From Trujillonella endophytica (lineage in GTDB: Bacteria; Actinomycetota; Actinomycetes; Mycobacteriales; Geodermatophilaceae), in assembly GCF_019799905.1 (NCBI RefSeq), contig NZ_JABGCI010000002.1, positions 248,001 through 312,000 on the forward strand: a stretch of DNA of 64,000 nucleotides, read 5' to 3'. Positions within the stretch are counted from its first letter, which is position 1. Every line of letters begins with the position of its first letter. The notes beneath the pieces were generated by a model, which saw only the letters and a list, made by a program, of their open reading frames with translations, had not been told where the DNA came from and ran no database searches. Shown one piece after another: positions 29,808 to 39,265 of the stretch. Position numbers and translations under genes: made by a program.

Positions 29808-30946
29808 CCTCGGCACCCCCGGGGGTCCCCTTCCTGGACCTGGCCGCGGCGCACGCCGAGCAGCGCGACGAGCTGGAGGCCGCGGCGCTGGGAGTCCTGC
29901 GCAGCGACCGGGTCCTGCTCGGCCCCGCCCTGGCCACGTTCGAGGGCGAGTGGGCCGCCGCGGTCGGTGCCCGGCACGCGGTCGGGGTGAACAGCGGCCT
30001 GGACGCCCTCGTCCTGGGGCTCCGCGCCCTGGGCCTCGGCCCGGGCGACGAGGTCCTCGTCCCCTCGCACACGTTCGTCGCCACCTGGCTCGCGGTGGTC
30101 CACGTCGGCTGTGTCCCCGTCCCGGTGGACGTCAGTCCCGTCACCGGACTGTGGGACGTCGGGACGGTGGCCGCGGCGGTCGGCCCACGCACCCGTGCCT
30201 TGCTGCCCGTGCACCTCTACGGACACCCGGTCGACCTCGACGCGCTCATGGACCTGGCCCGGGCGCACGGCCTGCTCGTGCTCGACGACGCGGCCCAGGC
30301 CCACGGCGCGCGGCTCGCCGGCCGCCCCGTCGGCGCCCTGGCGCACGCGACCGCGTGGAGCTTCTACCCCGGCAAGAACCTGGGCGCCCTCGGCGACGGC
30401 GGGGCGGTCACCACGGACGACCCGGAGCTCGCGGCGCGGCTGCGCTCGCTGCGCAACTACGGCTCGTCGGAGAAGTACGTGCACGAGGAGATCGGCTGGA
30501 ACAGCCGGCTCGACGAGGTGCAGGCCGCGATGCTGTCGGTCAAGCTGCGGCGGCTGGCGGAGTACAACGCCCGGCGTACCGCCGTGGCACACCGGTACGA
30601 GGAGGAGCTCGCCGGCACCGGTCTGGAGCTCCCTCGGACGGCAGCGGGAACCGACCCGGTGTGGCACCTCTACGTCGTCCGCACCCCCGCCCGCGACCGG
30701 CTGCGCGCCGTCCTCACGGCCGCGGGCGTGGAGACGGGGGTCCACTACCCCACTCCCCCGCATCGCCAGCGGGCCTTCGCGGGCACGGCGCCGGCGCGGA
30801 CCGACCTGCCGGTGGCCGACCGGCTGGCCACCGAGGTGCTGAGCCTGCCCATGGGGCCCCACCTGACCGAACAGCAGCAGGACCGCGTGATCGAGGCCGT
30901 CCGCGGCGCCGGGTGGCTGGGCCGGGGCCCGGCCACGACGGCCTAG
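29804..30946 (+). CDS. DegT/DnrJ/EryC1-family aminotransferase (FdtB/QdtB-like)
   Basis: 380 aa, GTG overlapping the ketoisomerase stop. PLP-dependent type I fold: VPFLDLAAAHAEQRDELEAA start, GVNSGLDALVLGLRALGLGPGDEVLVPSHTFVATWLAV, LLVLDDAAQAHGARLAGRPVG, the PLP Lys in SFYPGKNLGALGDGGAV, and LRNYGSSEKYVHEEIGWNSRLDEVQAAML. It would aminate the 3-keto sugar from FdtA, yielding TDP-3-amino-3,6-dideoxyhexose with PLP and glutamate. Coupled translation with the ketoisomerase makes the assignment strong as a pair. Confidence 0.92.
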   Translation: MTSAPPGVPFLDLAAAHAEQRDELEAAALGVLRSDRVLLGPALATFEGEWAAAVGARHAVGVNSGLDALVLGLRALGLGPGDEVLVPSHTFVATWLAVVHVGCVPVPVDVSPVTGLWDVGTVAAAVGPRTRALLPVHLYGHPVDLDALMDLARAHGLLVLDDAAQAHGARLAGRPVGALAHATAWSFYPGKNLGALGDGGAVTTDDPELAARLRSLRNYGSSEKYVHEEIGWNSRLDEVQAAMLSVKLRRLAEYNARRTAVAHRYEEELAGTGLELPRTAAGTDPVWHLYVVRTPARDRLRAVLTAAGVETGVHYPTPPHRQRAFAGTAPARTDLPVADRLATEVLSLPMGPHLTEQQQDRVIEAVRGAGWLGRGPATTA

Positions 30947-31009
30947 CCCACCACCGATCACACCACCAGCGACGTCCCCGCGGCGTCGCCCGAACGTCGG
31001 AGGACCAAG

Positions 31010-32905
31010 ATGCACAGGGCACCTGCGAACGCCCCGGCCCGTCTCAGGGCGAACCGGAGTCGCTACGACCAGGTGGTGGACGTCGTGCGCCACCGGGCCG
31101 GACGCGGCGACCTCGAGGGTGTCCTGCGCAGCGCCATGCTGGCCGGCAACTACGGGTGGTGGTCACCCTCGGGTCTGCTCGCCGACCCCGAGATCGAGCA
31201 CCTCGTCGTGGACACCGTCCGGCAGGGCGGCGGCTCGCCGCAGGTCGACGGCGCCCGCGACGCCGGACGTGTCCTGCACGTGCTCAGCGAGTCCTACGTC
31301 ACCGGCGGGCACACCCGGCTCGCGACACGGTGGATCACCCGTGACCACCGGCGCAGCGACGTCGCGCTGACCAACCAGCGGCACGCCGTGCCCGACTCGC
31401 TGCGCGCGGCGGTGGAGGGCTCCGGGGGCCGGCTGCACCACCTGCGGGACGAGCACGCCGACCTCGCCGCCCGCTCCGCCGCGCTGCGCGCGCTGATGGA
31501 CCGCGCGGACGTCGTGGTCCAGCACGTGCACCCCTACGACGTCGTCGCCCTGGCGGCAGCGAACCTGCCGGGTCGCCGCCCTCCCGTGATCCACGAGAAC
31601 CACGCCGACCACACGTACTGGCTGGGACTCGCCGGCGCCGACGTCGTCTGCGACTACCGGGCCTCCGGTCAGCGCATCTCCCGTGAGCTGCGGGGGGTCC
31701 GCGAGACCCGGCTGGCACTGCTCCCGCTGCCCATCGAGGAGCCCGGCGAGGTGCCCGCGGACGAGGTCCGGCGGCGGCTGGGGCTCGGCGCGCAGGAGGT
31801 CGTGGCCCTCTCCGTCGCCGACGAGGGCAAGATGGCCCCGCTCTGGGGACGGGGCTTCGTCGACCTGCTGAGCGGTGTGCTCTCCGCCCACCCGCGGCTC
31901 AAGGTCGTGGTGGTGGGCCCCGCCCCCGCAGGACAGTGGCTGGCCCTCGCCCAGCGCTTCGCGGGTCGCGTGTTCCCGGTCGGGAGGGTCCCGGACGCCG
32001 CGCCCTTCTACGCCGCGGCCGACATCTACCTCAGCTCCTACCCCGTGGGCAGCGGCACGGCCGTTCTGGAGGCGGCTGCCGCGGGCCTGCCGGTGCTGAC
32101 CATGCAGGACCTGGGCGACCGGCACGGCCACGCCCGCATCATGCAGCAGTCACCGGGGCTGGCCGGGGTGGAGCACGTCGTGACGAACGACGACCAGTAC
32201 CAGGCGAGGCTGCGCCGCCTGTTCCGGGACCCCGGCGCTCGGGCGGCATCCGGGGCCGCCACCCGCGCCGCGGTGCTCGACGGACACCGGGGTCCGGCGT
32301 GGTCGAGCGCCCTGGAGGCGCTCTACGAGCAGGCACGCACCGTTCCCGCCGCGGACCTCGACGAGTACCCCGCCAGGCTCGAGGACCCCGGCTACGGCGC
32401 GATGCTGCTCCCGCTCGCGGCGCCCGTCGACCGCACCCGGGACGTGACGGAGCTGACGGAGCCCCTCGGGGACCTCATGGACCCGGCCCTCCTCTTCGAC
32501 CTCTTCGCGGCCGGCAACCGGGGCGCCGGCCCCTCGCTCCAGGTGCGGATCGGCCGGGGGTGGGAGGCCGACCCCTCCTGGACGCGCCGGCTGCTGGCGC
32601 TCGCCCGCAGCCACCCGCGGCTGTCGGTCAGCCTGCCGTTCGTGGCCGGCGACGACGACGCCGCCACCCGGAGCGTCGACGTGCTGACCGAGCTGCTCGC
32701 GCTGGACGGCCGGACCACGGACGACTGCGGGGCGCTGAGCCTCGACGCCGAGGCGCCGACGCCATCGGGGCCGGCCATCGCCGGCGAGCTCGAGCGGACG
32801 ACGGAGGCACTCGACCGGCTCGAGTCGGTGTTGGCCTCACCCTGCTGGGACGAGCCGCCGGCCGGCCCGGTCGCCGCCTCGCGGCAGCCGGCCCTCGTCG
32901 GCTGA
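31010..32905 (+). CDS. GT-B glycosyltransferase with C-terminal extension
   Basis: 631 aa, ATG with GGAGG 6 nt upstream. GT-B features: RVLHVLSESYVTGGHTRLATRWI (N-terminal Gly-rich acceptor loop), VVALSVADEGKMAPLWGRGFVDLLSGVLSAHPRLKVVVVGPAP, and AAPFYAAADIYLSSYPVGSGTAVLEAAAAGLPVLTM, the donor-binding loop with the conserved Glu of retaining GT4-type enzymes. Residues about 480-631 form an additional domain with no family I recognise (LQVRIGRGWEADPSWTRRLLALARSHPRLSVSLPFVAGDDD). Likely transfers the modified amino sugar onto a protein or glycan; a soluble enzyme with no membrane segment. Confidence 0.82.
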   Translation: MHRAPANAPARLRANRSRYDQVVDVVRHRAGRGDLEGVLRSAMLAGNYGWWSPSGLLADPEIEHLVVDTVRQGGGSPQVDGARDAGRVLHVLSESYVTGGHTRLATRWITRDHRRSDVALTNQRHAVPDSLRAAVEGSGGRLHHLRDEHADLAARSAALRALMDRADVVVQHVHPYDVVALAAANLPGRRPPVIHENHADHTYWLGLAGADVVCDYRASGQRISRELRGVRETRLALLPLPIEEPGEVPADEVRRRLGLGAQEVVALSVADEGKMAPLWGRGFVDLLSGVLSAHPRLKVVVVGPAPAGQWLALAQRFAGRVFPVGRVPDAAPFYAAADIYLSSYPVGSGTAVLEAAAAGLPVLTMQDLGDRHGHARIMQQSPGLAGVEHVVTNDDQYQARLRRLFRDPGARAASGAATRAAVLDGHRGPAWSSALEALYEQARTVPAADLDEYPARLEDPGYGAMLLPLAAPVDRTRDVTELTEPLGDLMDPALLFDLFAAGNRGAGPSLQVRIGRGWEADPSWTRRLLALARSHPRLSVSLPFVAGDDDAATRSVDVLTELLALDGRTTDDCGALSLDAEAPTPSGPAIAGELERTTEALDRLESVLASPCWDEPPAGPVAASRQPALVG

Positions 32906-32909
32906 CCGA

Positions 32910-32947
32910 CCCCCGTCCCCGCGCGCGGTCGCGGGCGGGGACGGGGG
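32910..32947 (+). terminator. Strong hairpin after the glycosyltransferase cluster
   Basis: Perfect 13-bp stem (CCCCCGTCCCCGC and its complement at 32935-32947) with a 12-nt loop, 4 nt past the stop. Ends the sugar cluster before citrate synthase. Confidence 0.7.
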
Positions 32948-32975
32948 GACGGCGCCGGTAGTAGCGTCCCCCTCG

Positions 32976-34292
<1,317 letters not shown>

Positions 34293-34303
34293 CGGGTCCA
34301 CCC

Positions 34304-34579
34304 GTGTCCGAGCCGTCCGGGGAGGAGGTCATCGTCCTGCCGCCGCTGCCGCTGGCGACGGGCCGACTCCTCCCCGGCGGCGACGCCGCCCCGGCTGCCC
34401 GGCGGGTCACCGAGGTCGCGCTCGTCGTCCGTACGGAGGACGGCGTCGAGCACCGGATCGCGCTCGTCGAGCAGCACGGCGCCTGGTGGGCGCCGGCCCA
34501 GCCGCGGTGGACCGCGTCCGCCGACCGGTCCACCGATCGGGCGACATCGGCCGGAAACCACCCTCCCCCCGAGGGGTGA
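34304..34579 (+). CDS. Small hypothetical protein after gltA
   Basis: 91 aa from GTG 11 nt after the gltA stop; the frame is open further upstream inside gltA. It contains a short beta-like core (RRVTEVALVVRTEDGVEHRIALVEQHGAWWAPAQPRW) and a charged tail. No family recognised. The ribosome site is weak, and the 3' end runs into the Cys-free, GC-rich leader of the next gene, so it may be spurious. Confidence 0.4.
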   Translation: MSEPSGEEVIVLPPLPLATGRLLPGGDAAPAARRVTEVALVVRTEDGVEHRIALVEQHGAWWAPAQPRWTASADRSTDRATSAGNHPPPEG

Positions 34580-34689
34580 GAACCACCCCCCTCCCCCTCC
34601 GGGCACCCCTGCGTCCCGTCGATACGACGGCGAGGCCGCTGCACCGCAGCGCGCCGGCCACGTAGGACGAGACCGTCGGGGGACCCGCA
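34580..34689 (+). promoter_or_regulatory. Structured leader of the NlpC/P60-VanY gene
   Basis: 110-nt gap. Two perfect short hairpins are visible: CGTCG-ATA-CGACG (34617-34629) and GCTGC-ACC-GCAGC (34638-34650), the second flanked by GGCC repeats. Such cell-wall hydrolase genes in actinobacteria are often preceded by c-di-AMP (ydaO) riboswitches, but I cannot match the conserved ydaO core here, so only a structured leader is claimed. Confidence 0.35.
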
Positions 34690-36651
34690 GTGCCCGCACC
34701 ACGCACGCCCGCCCCCCGGGCTACCACCACCGCCCCGCCCGCCGCGACCCGTGCCACCACGACGCGCACGCCGATGACGGCGCAGGAGGCGGCCGCCGTC
34801 CGCGCCCTCCTCGCCGCCCGTGCCGCGGCCGGCGGGACCACCACCTCTCCCGCCCGCAGGACCACCGCGCGCAAGGCCACCGGTGGGCGCTCGTCCTCGA
34901 CGCGGCGACCGGCCTCCCGGTCCGCGAAGCGCCGCCCCGCCCAGCCACCGGCGTGGCGTCGTCTCCTCCTCGCCCAGGACGCCCGGCACTGGAAGCGCCG
35001 GGTCGTCGTCGTCGCCGTCGGCGTCGTCCTCCCCGTCCTCGCCGGCGCCCTCTCCCCCACCCCGCCGTCCCCCGCGACCGCCGCCGGCACCGATCCGGCC
35101 GGCCTGGCCGTCTCCACCCAGCAGAGCCTGACCGACAGCGCCGCCCGCTACCGCTGGCTGCAGCAGGACCTGGTCGGCCGGCGCGACGCGCTGACCCGGG
35201 CCGAGGCCGCCGAGGCCCAGGCCCGCACCCTCGCCGCCGACGCGCAGGCCATCGTGGGCGACGGCGCCGCCGACCTGTACCGGATGAGCGCCGAGGAGCG
35301 GGTGCCGTTGCTCGGCCTCGACGTGCACGACGCGGGCAACGCTGCCGACCTCCTCTGGCTGCACGCGGTGGCCGAGCGGGCCGACGAGCAGCGCTCCGTG
35401 GACGTCGTGCGGGCGGCCCGCGCCCGGCAGGCCGTCACCGCGGCCGCCACCGCCACCCTCGCCGCCCGTGTCGCCGTCGACGCCGGCGTGGCCGAGTCGC
35501 AGGCCCTGCTCGCCGAGGTCCGCGCCCAGGTCGCCGAGCTGGCCCCAGCCACCACGGTGCAGCTGGCCGCCCTGGGCGCCGTCCCGGCCCCGCCCGAGCA
35601 GCAGGAGCGCAACTCCTCCGCCCTGCGCCGCTGGCAGGACTACCTGGGCACCCTGGCCCTCGCCGGCATCCAGCCGCCGGCCGCCGCCGAGCTGACCGAC
35701 CCTGCCGCCCTGCCCGCCGGGTTCTCCCCCGCGCTCGACGCCACCGGCGCGCCGATCCCCGGCGTGGCGCTGGCCGTGGCCGGCAACCGGCCGGTCACCG
35801 TGCTGCCCGCGGAGACCGTCGCGGCCGTCAGCGTCGCGTTCACCCAGCTCGGCCGGCCCTACGTCGCCGGCGGTGCCGGCCCCGACGCCTTCGACTGCGG
35901 CGGGCTCACCTCGACCGTGTGGATGCAGGCGGGCCACGGCATCCCCGCGGCCGCGGCCGACCAGTGGACCACCGGCGCGCCGGTCCCGGCGTCGCAGCTG
36001 CAGGTCGGGGACCTCGTCTTCACCGACGGCGGCGCGGACGTGGCCCTCTACCTCGGTGAGGGGCAGGTTCTCGGCGCCTCGGCCGCCGGCTGGTCGGTCG
36101 GCGTCCGGACCATGACCGGCGCGACGGGGACGGTGCGGGTCACCCTGCCGGCTCCGGCCCGGCCCAACCCGGCGCTGACCGCCGCGGTCTCCGGCAACGG
36201 CGCCTGCGGCGCCCCGCCGGCACCCGCCGGGCCGGTGCGCCCCGAGTGGGGCGGGTTCGGCAACGGCCGCATCCCCACCTCGGCACTGTGCTCGATCGGC
36301 AAGTCGCACGCCCTGCGCTGTGACGCCGCCGCCGGCTACACCGCCCTGGCCGACGCGTTCGCGCGGACCTTCGGCCGCCCCATGTGCATCACCGACTCCT
36401 ACCGGTCCTACGCCGCCCAGGTGTCCGCGTTCCGCGCCAAGCCGCGCCTGGCGGCGGTGCCGGGGACGTCCAACCACGGCTGGGCCCTGGCGGTCGACCT
36501 GTGCGGTGGCATCAACCACGGCGGCAGCGCCGAGTGGCGCTGGATGACGGTCAACGCCGGCCGGTTCGGGTTCGTGCAGCCCGACTGGGCGGGCCCGGGC
36601 GGCGAGAAGCCCGAGCCGTGGCACTGGGAGTTCGGCCAGCTCCTGGGCTGA
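34690..36651 (+). CDS. Secreted/anchored NlpC/P60 (degenerate) plus VanY D,D-carboxypeptidase protein
   Basis: 653 aa, GTG with GGGGGA upstream. Residues 1-100: Arg/Thr/Pro-rich cytoplasmic tail; a membrane helix (RVVVVAVGVVLPVLAGAL) near residue 110; coiled coil to about 270; NlpC/P60 domain (about 375-480) with the Cys in AFDCGGLTSTVWMQAGHGIP but DVALYLGEGQVLG where catalytic His is expected (HVALYLG in the family), so likely inactive; then a VanY/M15 domain (about 530-653) with SYRSYAAQ, NHGWALAVDLCGG (zinc His and Asp) and PWHWEFGQ (Glu/His) intact. It would trim D-Ala from stem peptides. The stop is directly followed by repeat copy B. Confidence 0.88.
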   Translation: MPAPRTPAPRATTTAPPAATRATTTRTPMTAQEAAAVRALLAARAAAGGTTTSPARRTTARKATGGRSSSTRRPASRSAKRRPAQPPAWRRLLLAQDARHWKRRVVVVAVGVVLPVLAGALSPTPPSPATAAGTDPAGLAVSTQQSLTDSAARYRWLQQDLVGRRDALTRAEAAEAQARTLAADAQAIVGDGAADLYRMSAEERVPLLGLDVHDAGNAADLLWLHAVAERADEQRSVDVVRAARARQAVTAAATATLAARVAVDAGVAESQALLAEVRAQVAELAPATTVQLAALGAVPAPPEQQERNSSALRRWQDYLGTLALAGIQPPAAAELTDPAALPAGFSPALDATGAPIPGVALAVAGNRPVTVLPAETVAAVSVAFTQLGRPYVAGGAGPDAFDCGGLTSTVWMQAGHGIPAAAADQWTTGAPVPASQLQVGDLVFTDGGADVALYLGEGQVLGASAAGWSVGVRTMTGATGTVRVTLPAPARPNPALTAAVSGNGACGAPPAPAGPVRPEWGGFGNGRIPTSALCSIGKSHALRCDAAAGYTALADAFARTFGRPMCITDSYRSYAAQVSAFRAKPRLAAVPGTSNHGWALAVDLCGGINHGGSAEWRWMTVNAGRFGFVQPDWAGPGGEKPEPWHWEFGQLLG

Positions 36652-36652
36652 T

Positions 36653-36711
36653 GAAGGACCCCCCTGCCCCCCACCGCTCGCAAGCTCCCGGCGGGCCCCT
36701 GCAGGGCGGCC
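36653..36711 (+). repeat. Interspersed hairpin repeat, copy B (after VanY gene)
   Basis: GAAGGACCCCCCTGCCCCCC, middle CTCGCAAGCTCCCGGCGGG, end CCCCTGCAGGGCGGCC. The arm change CTGC with GCAG (against GTGC with GCAC in copy A) is compensatory. Starts 1 nt after the stop. Confidence 0.85.
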
Positions 36712-36712
36712 A

Positions 36713-37471
36713 TCACACCCAGGGCAGGGTGGGCAGGGCCCGCCACGGGAACCGGACGCACGGCTCGCCGGTCGACTCGGCCAGCCGCGCCGCCACGCCG
36801 GCGACCGCGCCGGCCACGGGGCGGCCCGGGGTGAGCACCAGGTGCATGTCCGGCATGGCGAGGCCGGCACCGGCGACCCGGTCGAGCACCTGCGCCGGCG
36901 CCGCGAACGGCGCCGAGGCCAGCAGCGGCACGGCCGGGTGCGACCACAGGGCCACCGGGCCCTCCACCCGGAGCTCGGTCTCGACCGCGGCCGAGCGCGC
37001 GACGGCTGCGGTGCGGACCCGGGTCACGTCGCCGGCAGCCGGCGAAGGCGTCCAGGGCAGTGCGAACTCGCCGCGGCGGACGACGACCCGCCACCCGACG
37101 GCGGCCCGACGCGGGCCGGTCCAGTCGAGCACCGCGACGCCGCTCGTCCCGGCCGCCGTGTCGGACACCGGCCGGTGCGCGACCCAGGAACACAGGGCCG
37201 CTGCGAGCGCGCCGGGCGTCGGCGTGACGCCCGCCGCGGTCATGTCCTCGGCGAGGTCGCGCAGCGGCGTGCGCAGCGCGCGCTCGTCCTCCCGCACCTC
37301 GACCACGGGGCCGTCGACGCGGTCGTCGGTCAGCACCACCCGCAGCCGCGGGGTGGCGAGCTCGGGCAGCACCTCGAGCGCGACCTCGCGGAGGTCGGCC
37401 GGGTCGACCGGGACCGGGCGGAGCCGCTGCAGCAGGCCCGCGGAGGCCCGCCCGAAGCGCGTGTCGGTCAC
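36713..37471 (-). CDS. Hypothetical protein (unknown pair, downstream partner)
   Basis: 252 aa from GTG overlapping the stop of the upstream gene by 4 nt, so the two are coupled. The sequence reads as a soluble alpha/beta protein (LRVVLTDDRVDGPVVEVREDERALRTPLRDLAEDMTAAGVTPTPGALAAALCSWVAHRP; GVAVLDWTGPRRAAVGWRVVVRRGEFALPWTPSP; PDMHLVLTPGRPVAGAVAGVAARLAESTGEPCVRFPW). No catalytic motif or family recognised. Lies between a cell-wall gene and the flagellar region; could be a flagellar-locus accessory, without proof. Confidence 0.7.
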   Translation of the reverse strand: MTDTRFGRASAGLLQRLRPVPVDPADLREVALEVLPELATPRLRVVLTDDRVDGPVVEVREDERALRTPLRDLAEDMTAAGVTPTPGALAAALCSWVAHRPVSDTAAGTSGVAVLDWTGPRRAAVGWRVVVRRGEFALPWTPSPAAGDVTRVRTAAVARSAAVETELRVEGPVALWSHPAVPLLASAPFAAPAQVLDRVAGAGLAMPDMHLVLTPGRPVAGAVAGVAARLAESTGEPCVRFPWRALPTLPWV

Positions 37472-37917
37472 CGGGGCACCCGCACGAGGGCCGTCCGCAG
37501 CGCCTCCGGCAGCTCGGGCAGGGAGAGCACGCTCTCCAGTTCGACGGCGGAGAGGCGCACCGGGAGCACGTCGTCGTCCCAGCCGGCGACGCGGCGCACC
37601 CGGGCGGCCGGGTCGGGCCAGACGGCGTCACGGGCCATGGCGACGTGCAGCTCGGTGAGGACGTCGGCGAGGTGGATCGCGGCGACGGGATGGACCTCGT
37701 CGCCGCTCATCCCGGTCCGCACGGCGGCCGCGAGGGCGGCACGCGCGGGGGCGGCCAGCCAGTACGGCACGAGCACGTCCGGGGTCGGGTCCCCCGCGGC
37801 CAGGGCGCTCAGCTGGAGCCCCTCGGGGACGTCCCCCGCGCCTGGCGGCTGAGCAGGGAGGCGGTCACGTTGGAGATATCGGCAGTCCGGCGCGCGGACG
37901 GACCCTGTCCTGGGCAT
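37468..37917 (-). CDS. Hypothetical protein (unknown pair, upstream partner)
   Basis: 149 aa from the ATG at 37917; the start is uncertain because AGGAG directly abuts it and the frame is open upstream to 38034. Helical core LVPYWLAAPARAALAAAVRTGMSGDEVHPVAAIHLADVLTELHVAMARDAVWPDPAARVRRVAGWDDDVLPVRLSAVELESVLSLPELPEALRTAL. No family recognised. Coupled to the downstream hypothetical gene. Its upstream region contains a very strong hairpin and repeat copy F. Confidence 0.6.
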   Translation of the reverse strand: MPRTGSVRAPDCRYLQRDRLPAQPPGAGDVPEGLQLSALAAGDPTPDVLVPYWLAAPARAALAAAVRTGMSGDEVHPVAAIHLADVLTELHVAMARDAVWPDPAARVRRVAGWDDDVLPVRLSAVELESVLSLPELPEALRTALVRVPR

Positions 37918-37971
37918 CTCCTGCCGACGGCCTCGCACCCGTGCGCCGGCGGACTGGTCCCGGACACACCT

Positions 37972-38003
37972 CCGGCCCCGGTTCGGGGACGAACCGGGGC
38001 CGG
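37972..38003. terminator. Perfect 13-bp hairpin
   Basis: Arms CCGGCCCCGGTTC (37972-37984) and its exact complement (37991-38003), loop GGGGAC. Lies between the sigma-like gene (with repeat F) and the unknown pair, all on the minus strand; the most stable of the non-repeat hairpins here. Probably separates the two transcription units. Confidence 0.6.
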
Positions 38004-38042
38004 GCACTGGGCCGAGCGGATGCGCGGTGGGCACGCGACGAC

Positions 38043-38100
38043 GGCCCCGTCCAGAGGCTCGTCCCGAGCGTGCGAGGGATGAGGAGGACGGGGTCCTTCC
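38043..38100 (-). repeat. Interspersed hairpin repeat, copy F (after sigma-like gene)
   Basis: Read on the minus strand: GGAAGGACCCCGTCC, middle CCCTCGCACGCTCGGGACGA, end CTCTGGACGGGGCC. 8-bp stem CCCCGTCC/GGACGGGG. It begins directly at the stop and has the orientation of its gene. Middle shared with copy E. Confidence 0.85.
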
Positions 38101-39195
38101 TCAGTCGACCAGCTCGGCCAGCTGGGCCTTGAGCGCCTGCTCGACGCGGTCGGCGTGCACGTTCATGTTGCGCACCGAGGTGCCGAGGTCGGCCGAGAGC
38201 TGGGTCTTGGTGAGCCCACCCCAGGTCGTCAGGTACCAGGTGGCCCAGCCCAGCACGTTCGGCTGACCGGCGCGCTGCTCGCGCCGGGCGTTCGGGTCCG
38301 GGGCGCAGGCGGCGGTGAGCGCGTGGGAGAGCATCGTCTGCTCCGCCTCCCCCATGATCTCGTCGGGCGCCTCGTGGCTGTCGGGGATCAGGATCTCGGC
38401 GGCGTCCGGGGCGCCGTCCAGCGACTGGAGGTTGCGCAGCCCGTTGAGCGTCGCGACGGTCTGCGAGTTGCGCCGCAGGGTGGCCACGCTCTGCCCCATG
38501 TAGGCGGCGAGCTCCTTCTCCGAGGGCCGCCGCTGGTGCTCGACGAGGTAGGCCGCGATCGCCTTCTGCTGCTTGTTCTCGGTGTCGGCGGCGGTGCGGC
38601 CGTGGGCGGCGCGGCCCAGGTCGTGCACCCACTTCGACAGCTGGGTGGCGAGGAAGGCACCGAAGGGGACCGACTTGCTCTCGTCGAACTGGCCGACGGC
38701 CTTGAGGATCCACTCGTAGACCTGCTGCGTGAGGTCGTCGTGGTCGGGCAGGTGCAGCCGGATGGTGCTCATGTTGCGCTGCAGCCGCTTGAGGCTGAGC
38801 GGGGCGTAGTGCCGGCAGAGCCCGTCGAGGAAGGCCGGCGGCAGGTCGCGGGGGGCACGACGGCGGACGTCGGCCTCGGCGCGCAGGCCCACGGTGGTGA
38901 TGCCGCGCCCGGCGCACCAGGCGCGGATCCAGTCGGCGAGCACCTGACCCTGGCCGCGGGCGCCGTCGACGCGGTAGAGGCCCTCACCGGAGTCGAGGCT
39001 GACCGTGACGCCGTCGGGCATCTCGTCCCGGAACTCGGCCAGCGGCAGCTCGCGGTCGACCCGGAAGTGGACCCGGTCGCGGGGGGTGATCGGGACCCGG
39101 GCGAAGCCCTCCGCCTCGGGGATGCCACCGAAGACGAGGGGCTGGCGGACGCGGGTGGCGGGATCGGCGGCGGTGGCGCTGGCGGTGCTGGTCAC
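38101..39195 (-). CDS. Divergent sigma-70-like protein of the flagellar locus
   Basis: 364 aa, GTG with CAGGAG upstream. Residues 1-135 have no family I recognise. Residues about 140-225 resemble sigma regions 2 and 3: HLPDHDDLTQQVYEWILKAVGQFDESKSVPFGAFLATQLSKWVHDLGR, then RRPSEKELAAYMGQSVATLRR. The C-terminus has an HTH-like stretch (LGWATWYLTTWGGLTKTQLSADLGTSVRNMNVHADRVEQALKAQL) in the place of region 4. Whether it binds core polymerase is unproven; it could be a flagellar-specific regulator distinct from FliA. It follows the unknown gene at 39266 on the same strand. Confidence 0.65.
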   Translation of the reverse strand: MTSTASATAADPATRVRQPLVFGGIPEAEGFARVPITPRDRVHFRVDRELPLAEFRDEMPDGVTVSLDSGEGLYRVDGARGQGQVLADWIRAWCAGRGITTVGLRAEADVRRRAPRDLPPAFLDGLCRHYAPLSLKRLQRNMSTIRLHLPDHDDLTQQVYEWILKAVGQFDESKSVPFGAFLATQLSKWVHDLGRAAHGRTAADTENKQQKAIAAYLVEHQRRPSEKELAAYMGQSVATLRRNSQTVATLNGLRNLQSLDGAPDAAEILIPDSHEAPDEIMGEAEQTMLSHALTAACAPDPNARREQRAGQPNVLGWATWYLTTWGGLTKTQLSADLGTSVRNMNVHADRVEQALKAQLAELVD

Positions 39196-39238
39196 GGGTG
39201 CTCCTGGCGAGGCGTCGGGGAAGGAGTGGCTCGCGGGG

Positions 39239-39257
39239 CGGGCGGCCGCGCCGCCCG
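39239..39257 (-). terminator. Hairpin between the unknown 172-aa gene and the sigma-like gene
   Basis: CGGGCGGC/GCCGCCCG, 8 bp with a 3-nt loop, 8 nt past the upstream stop and before the sigma-like gene's ribosome site; may attenuate. Confidence 0.45.
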
Positions 39258-39265
39258 GGAGGGGT

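Noticed and set aside
34580..34689. c-di-AMP (ydaO) riboswitch
   Set aside because: Gene context fits but the conserved core sequences could not be found; only short hairpins are visible.
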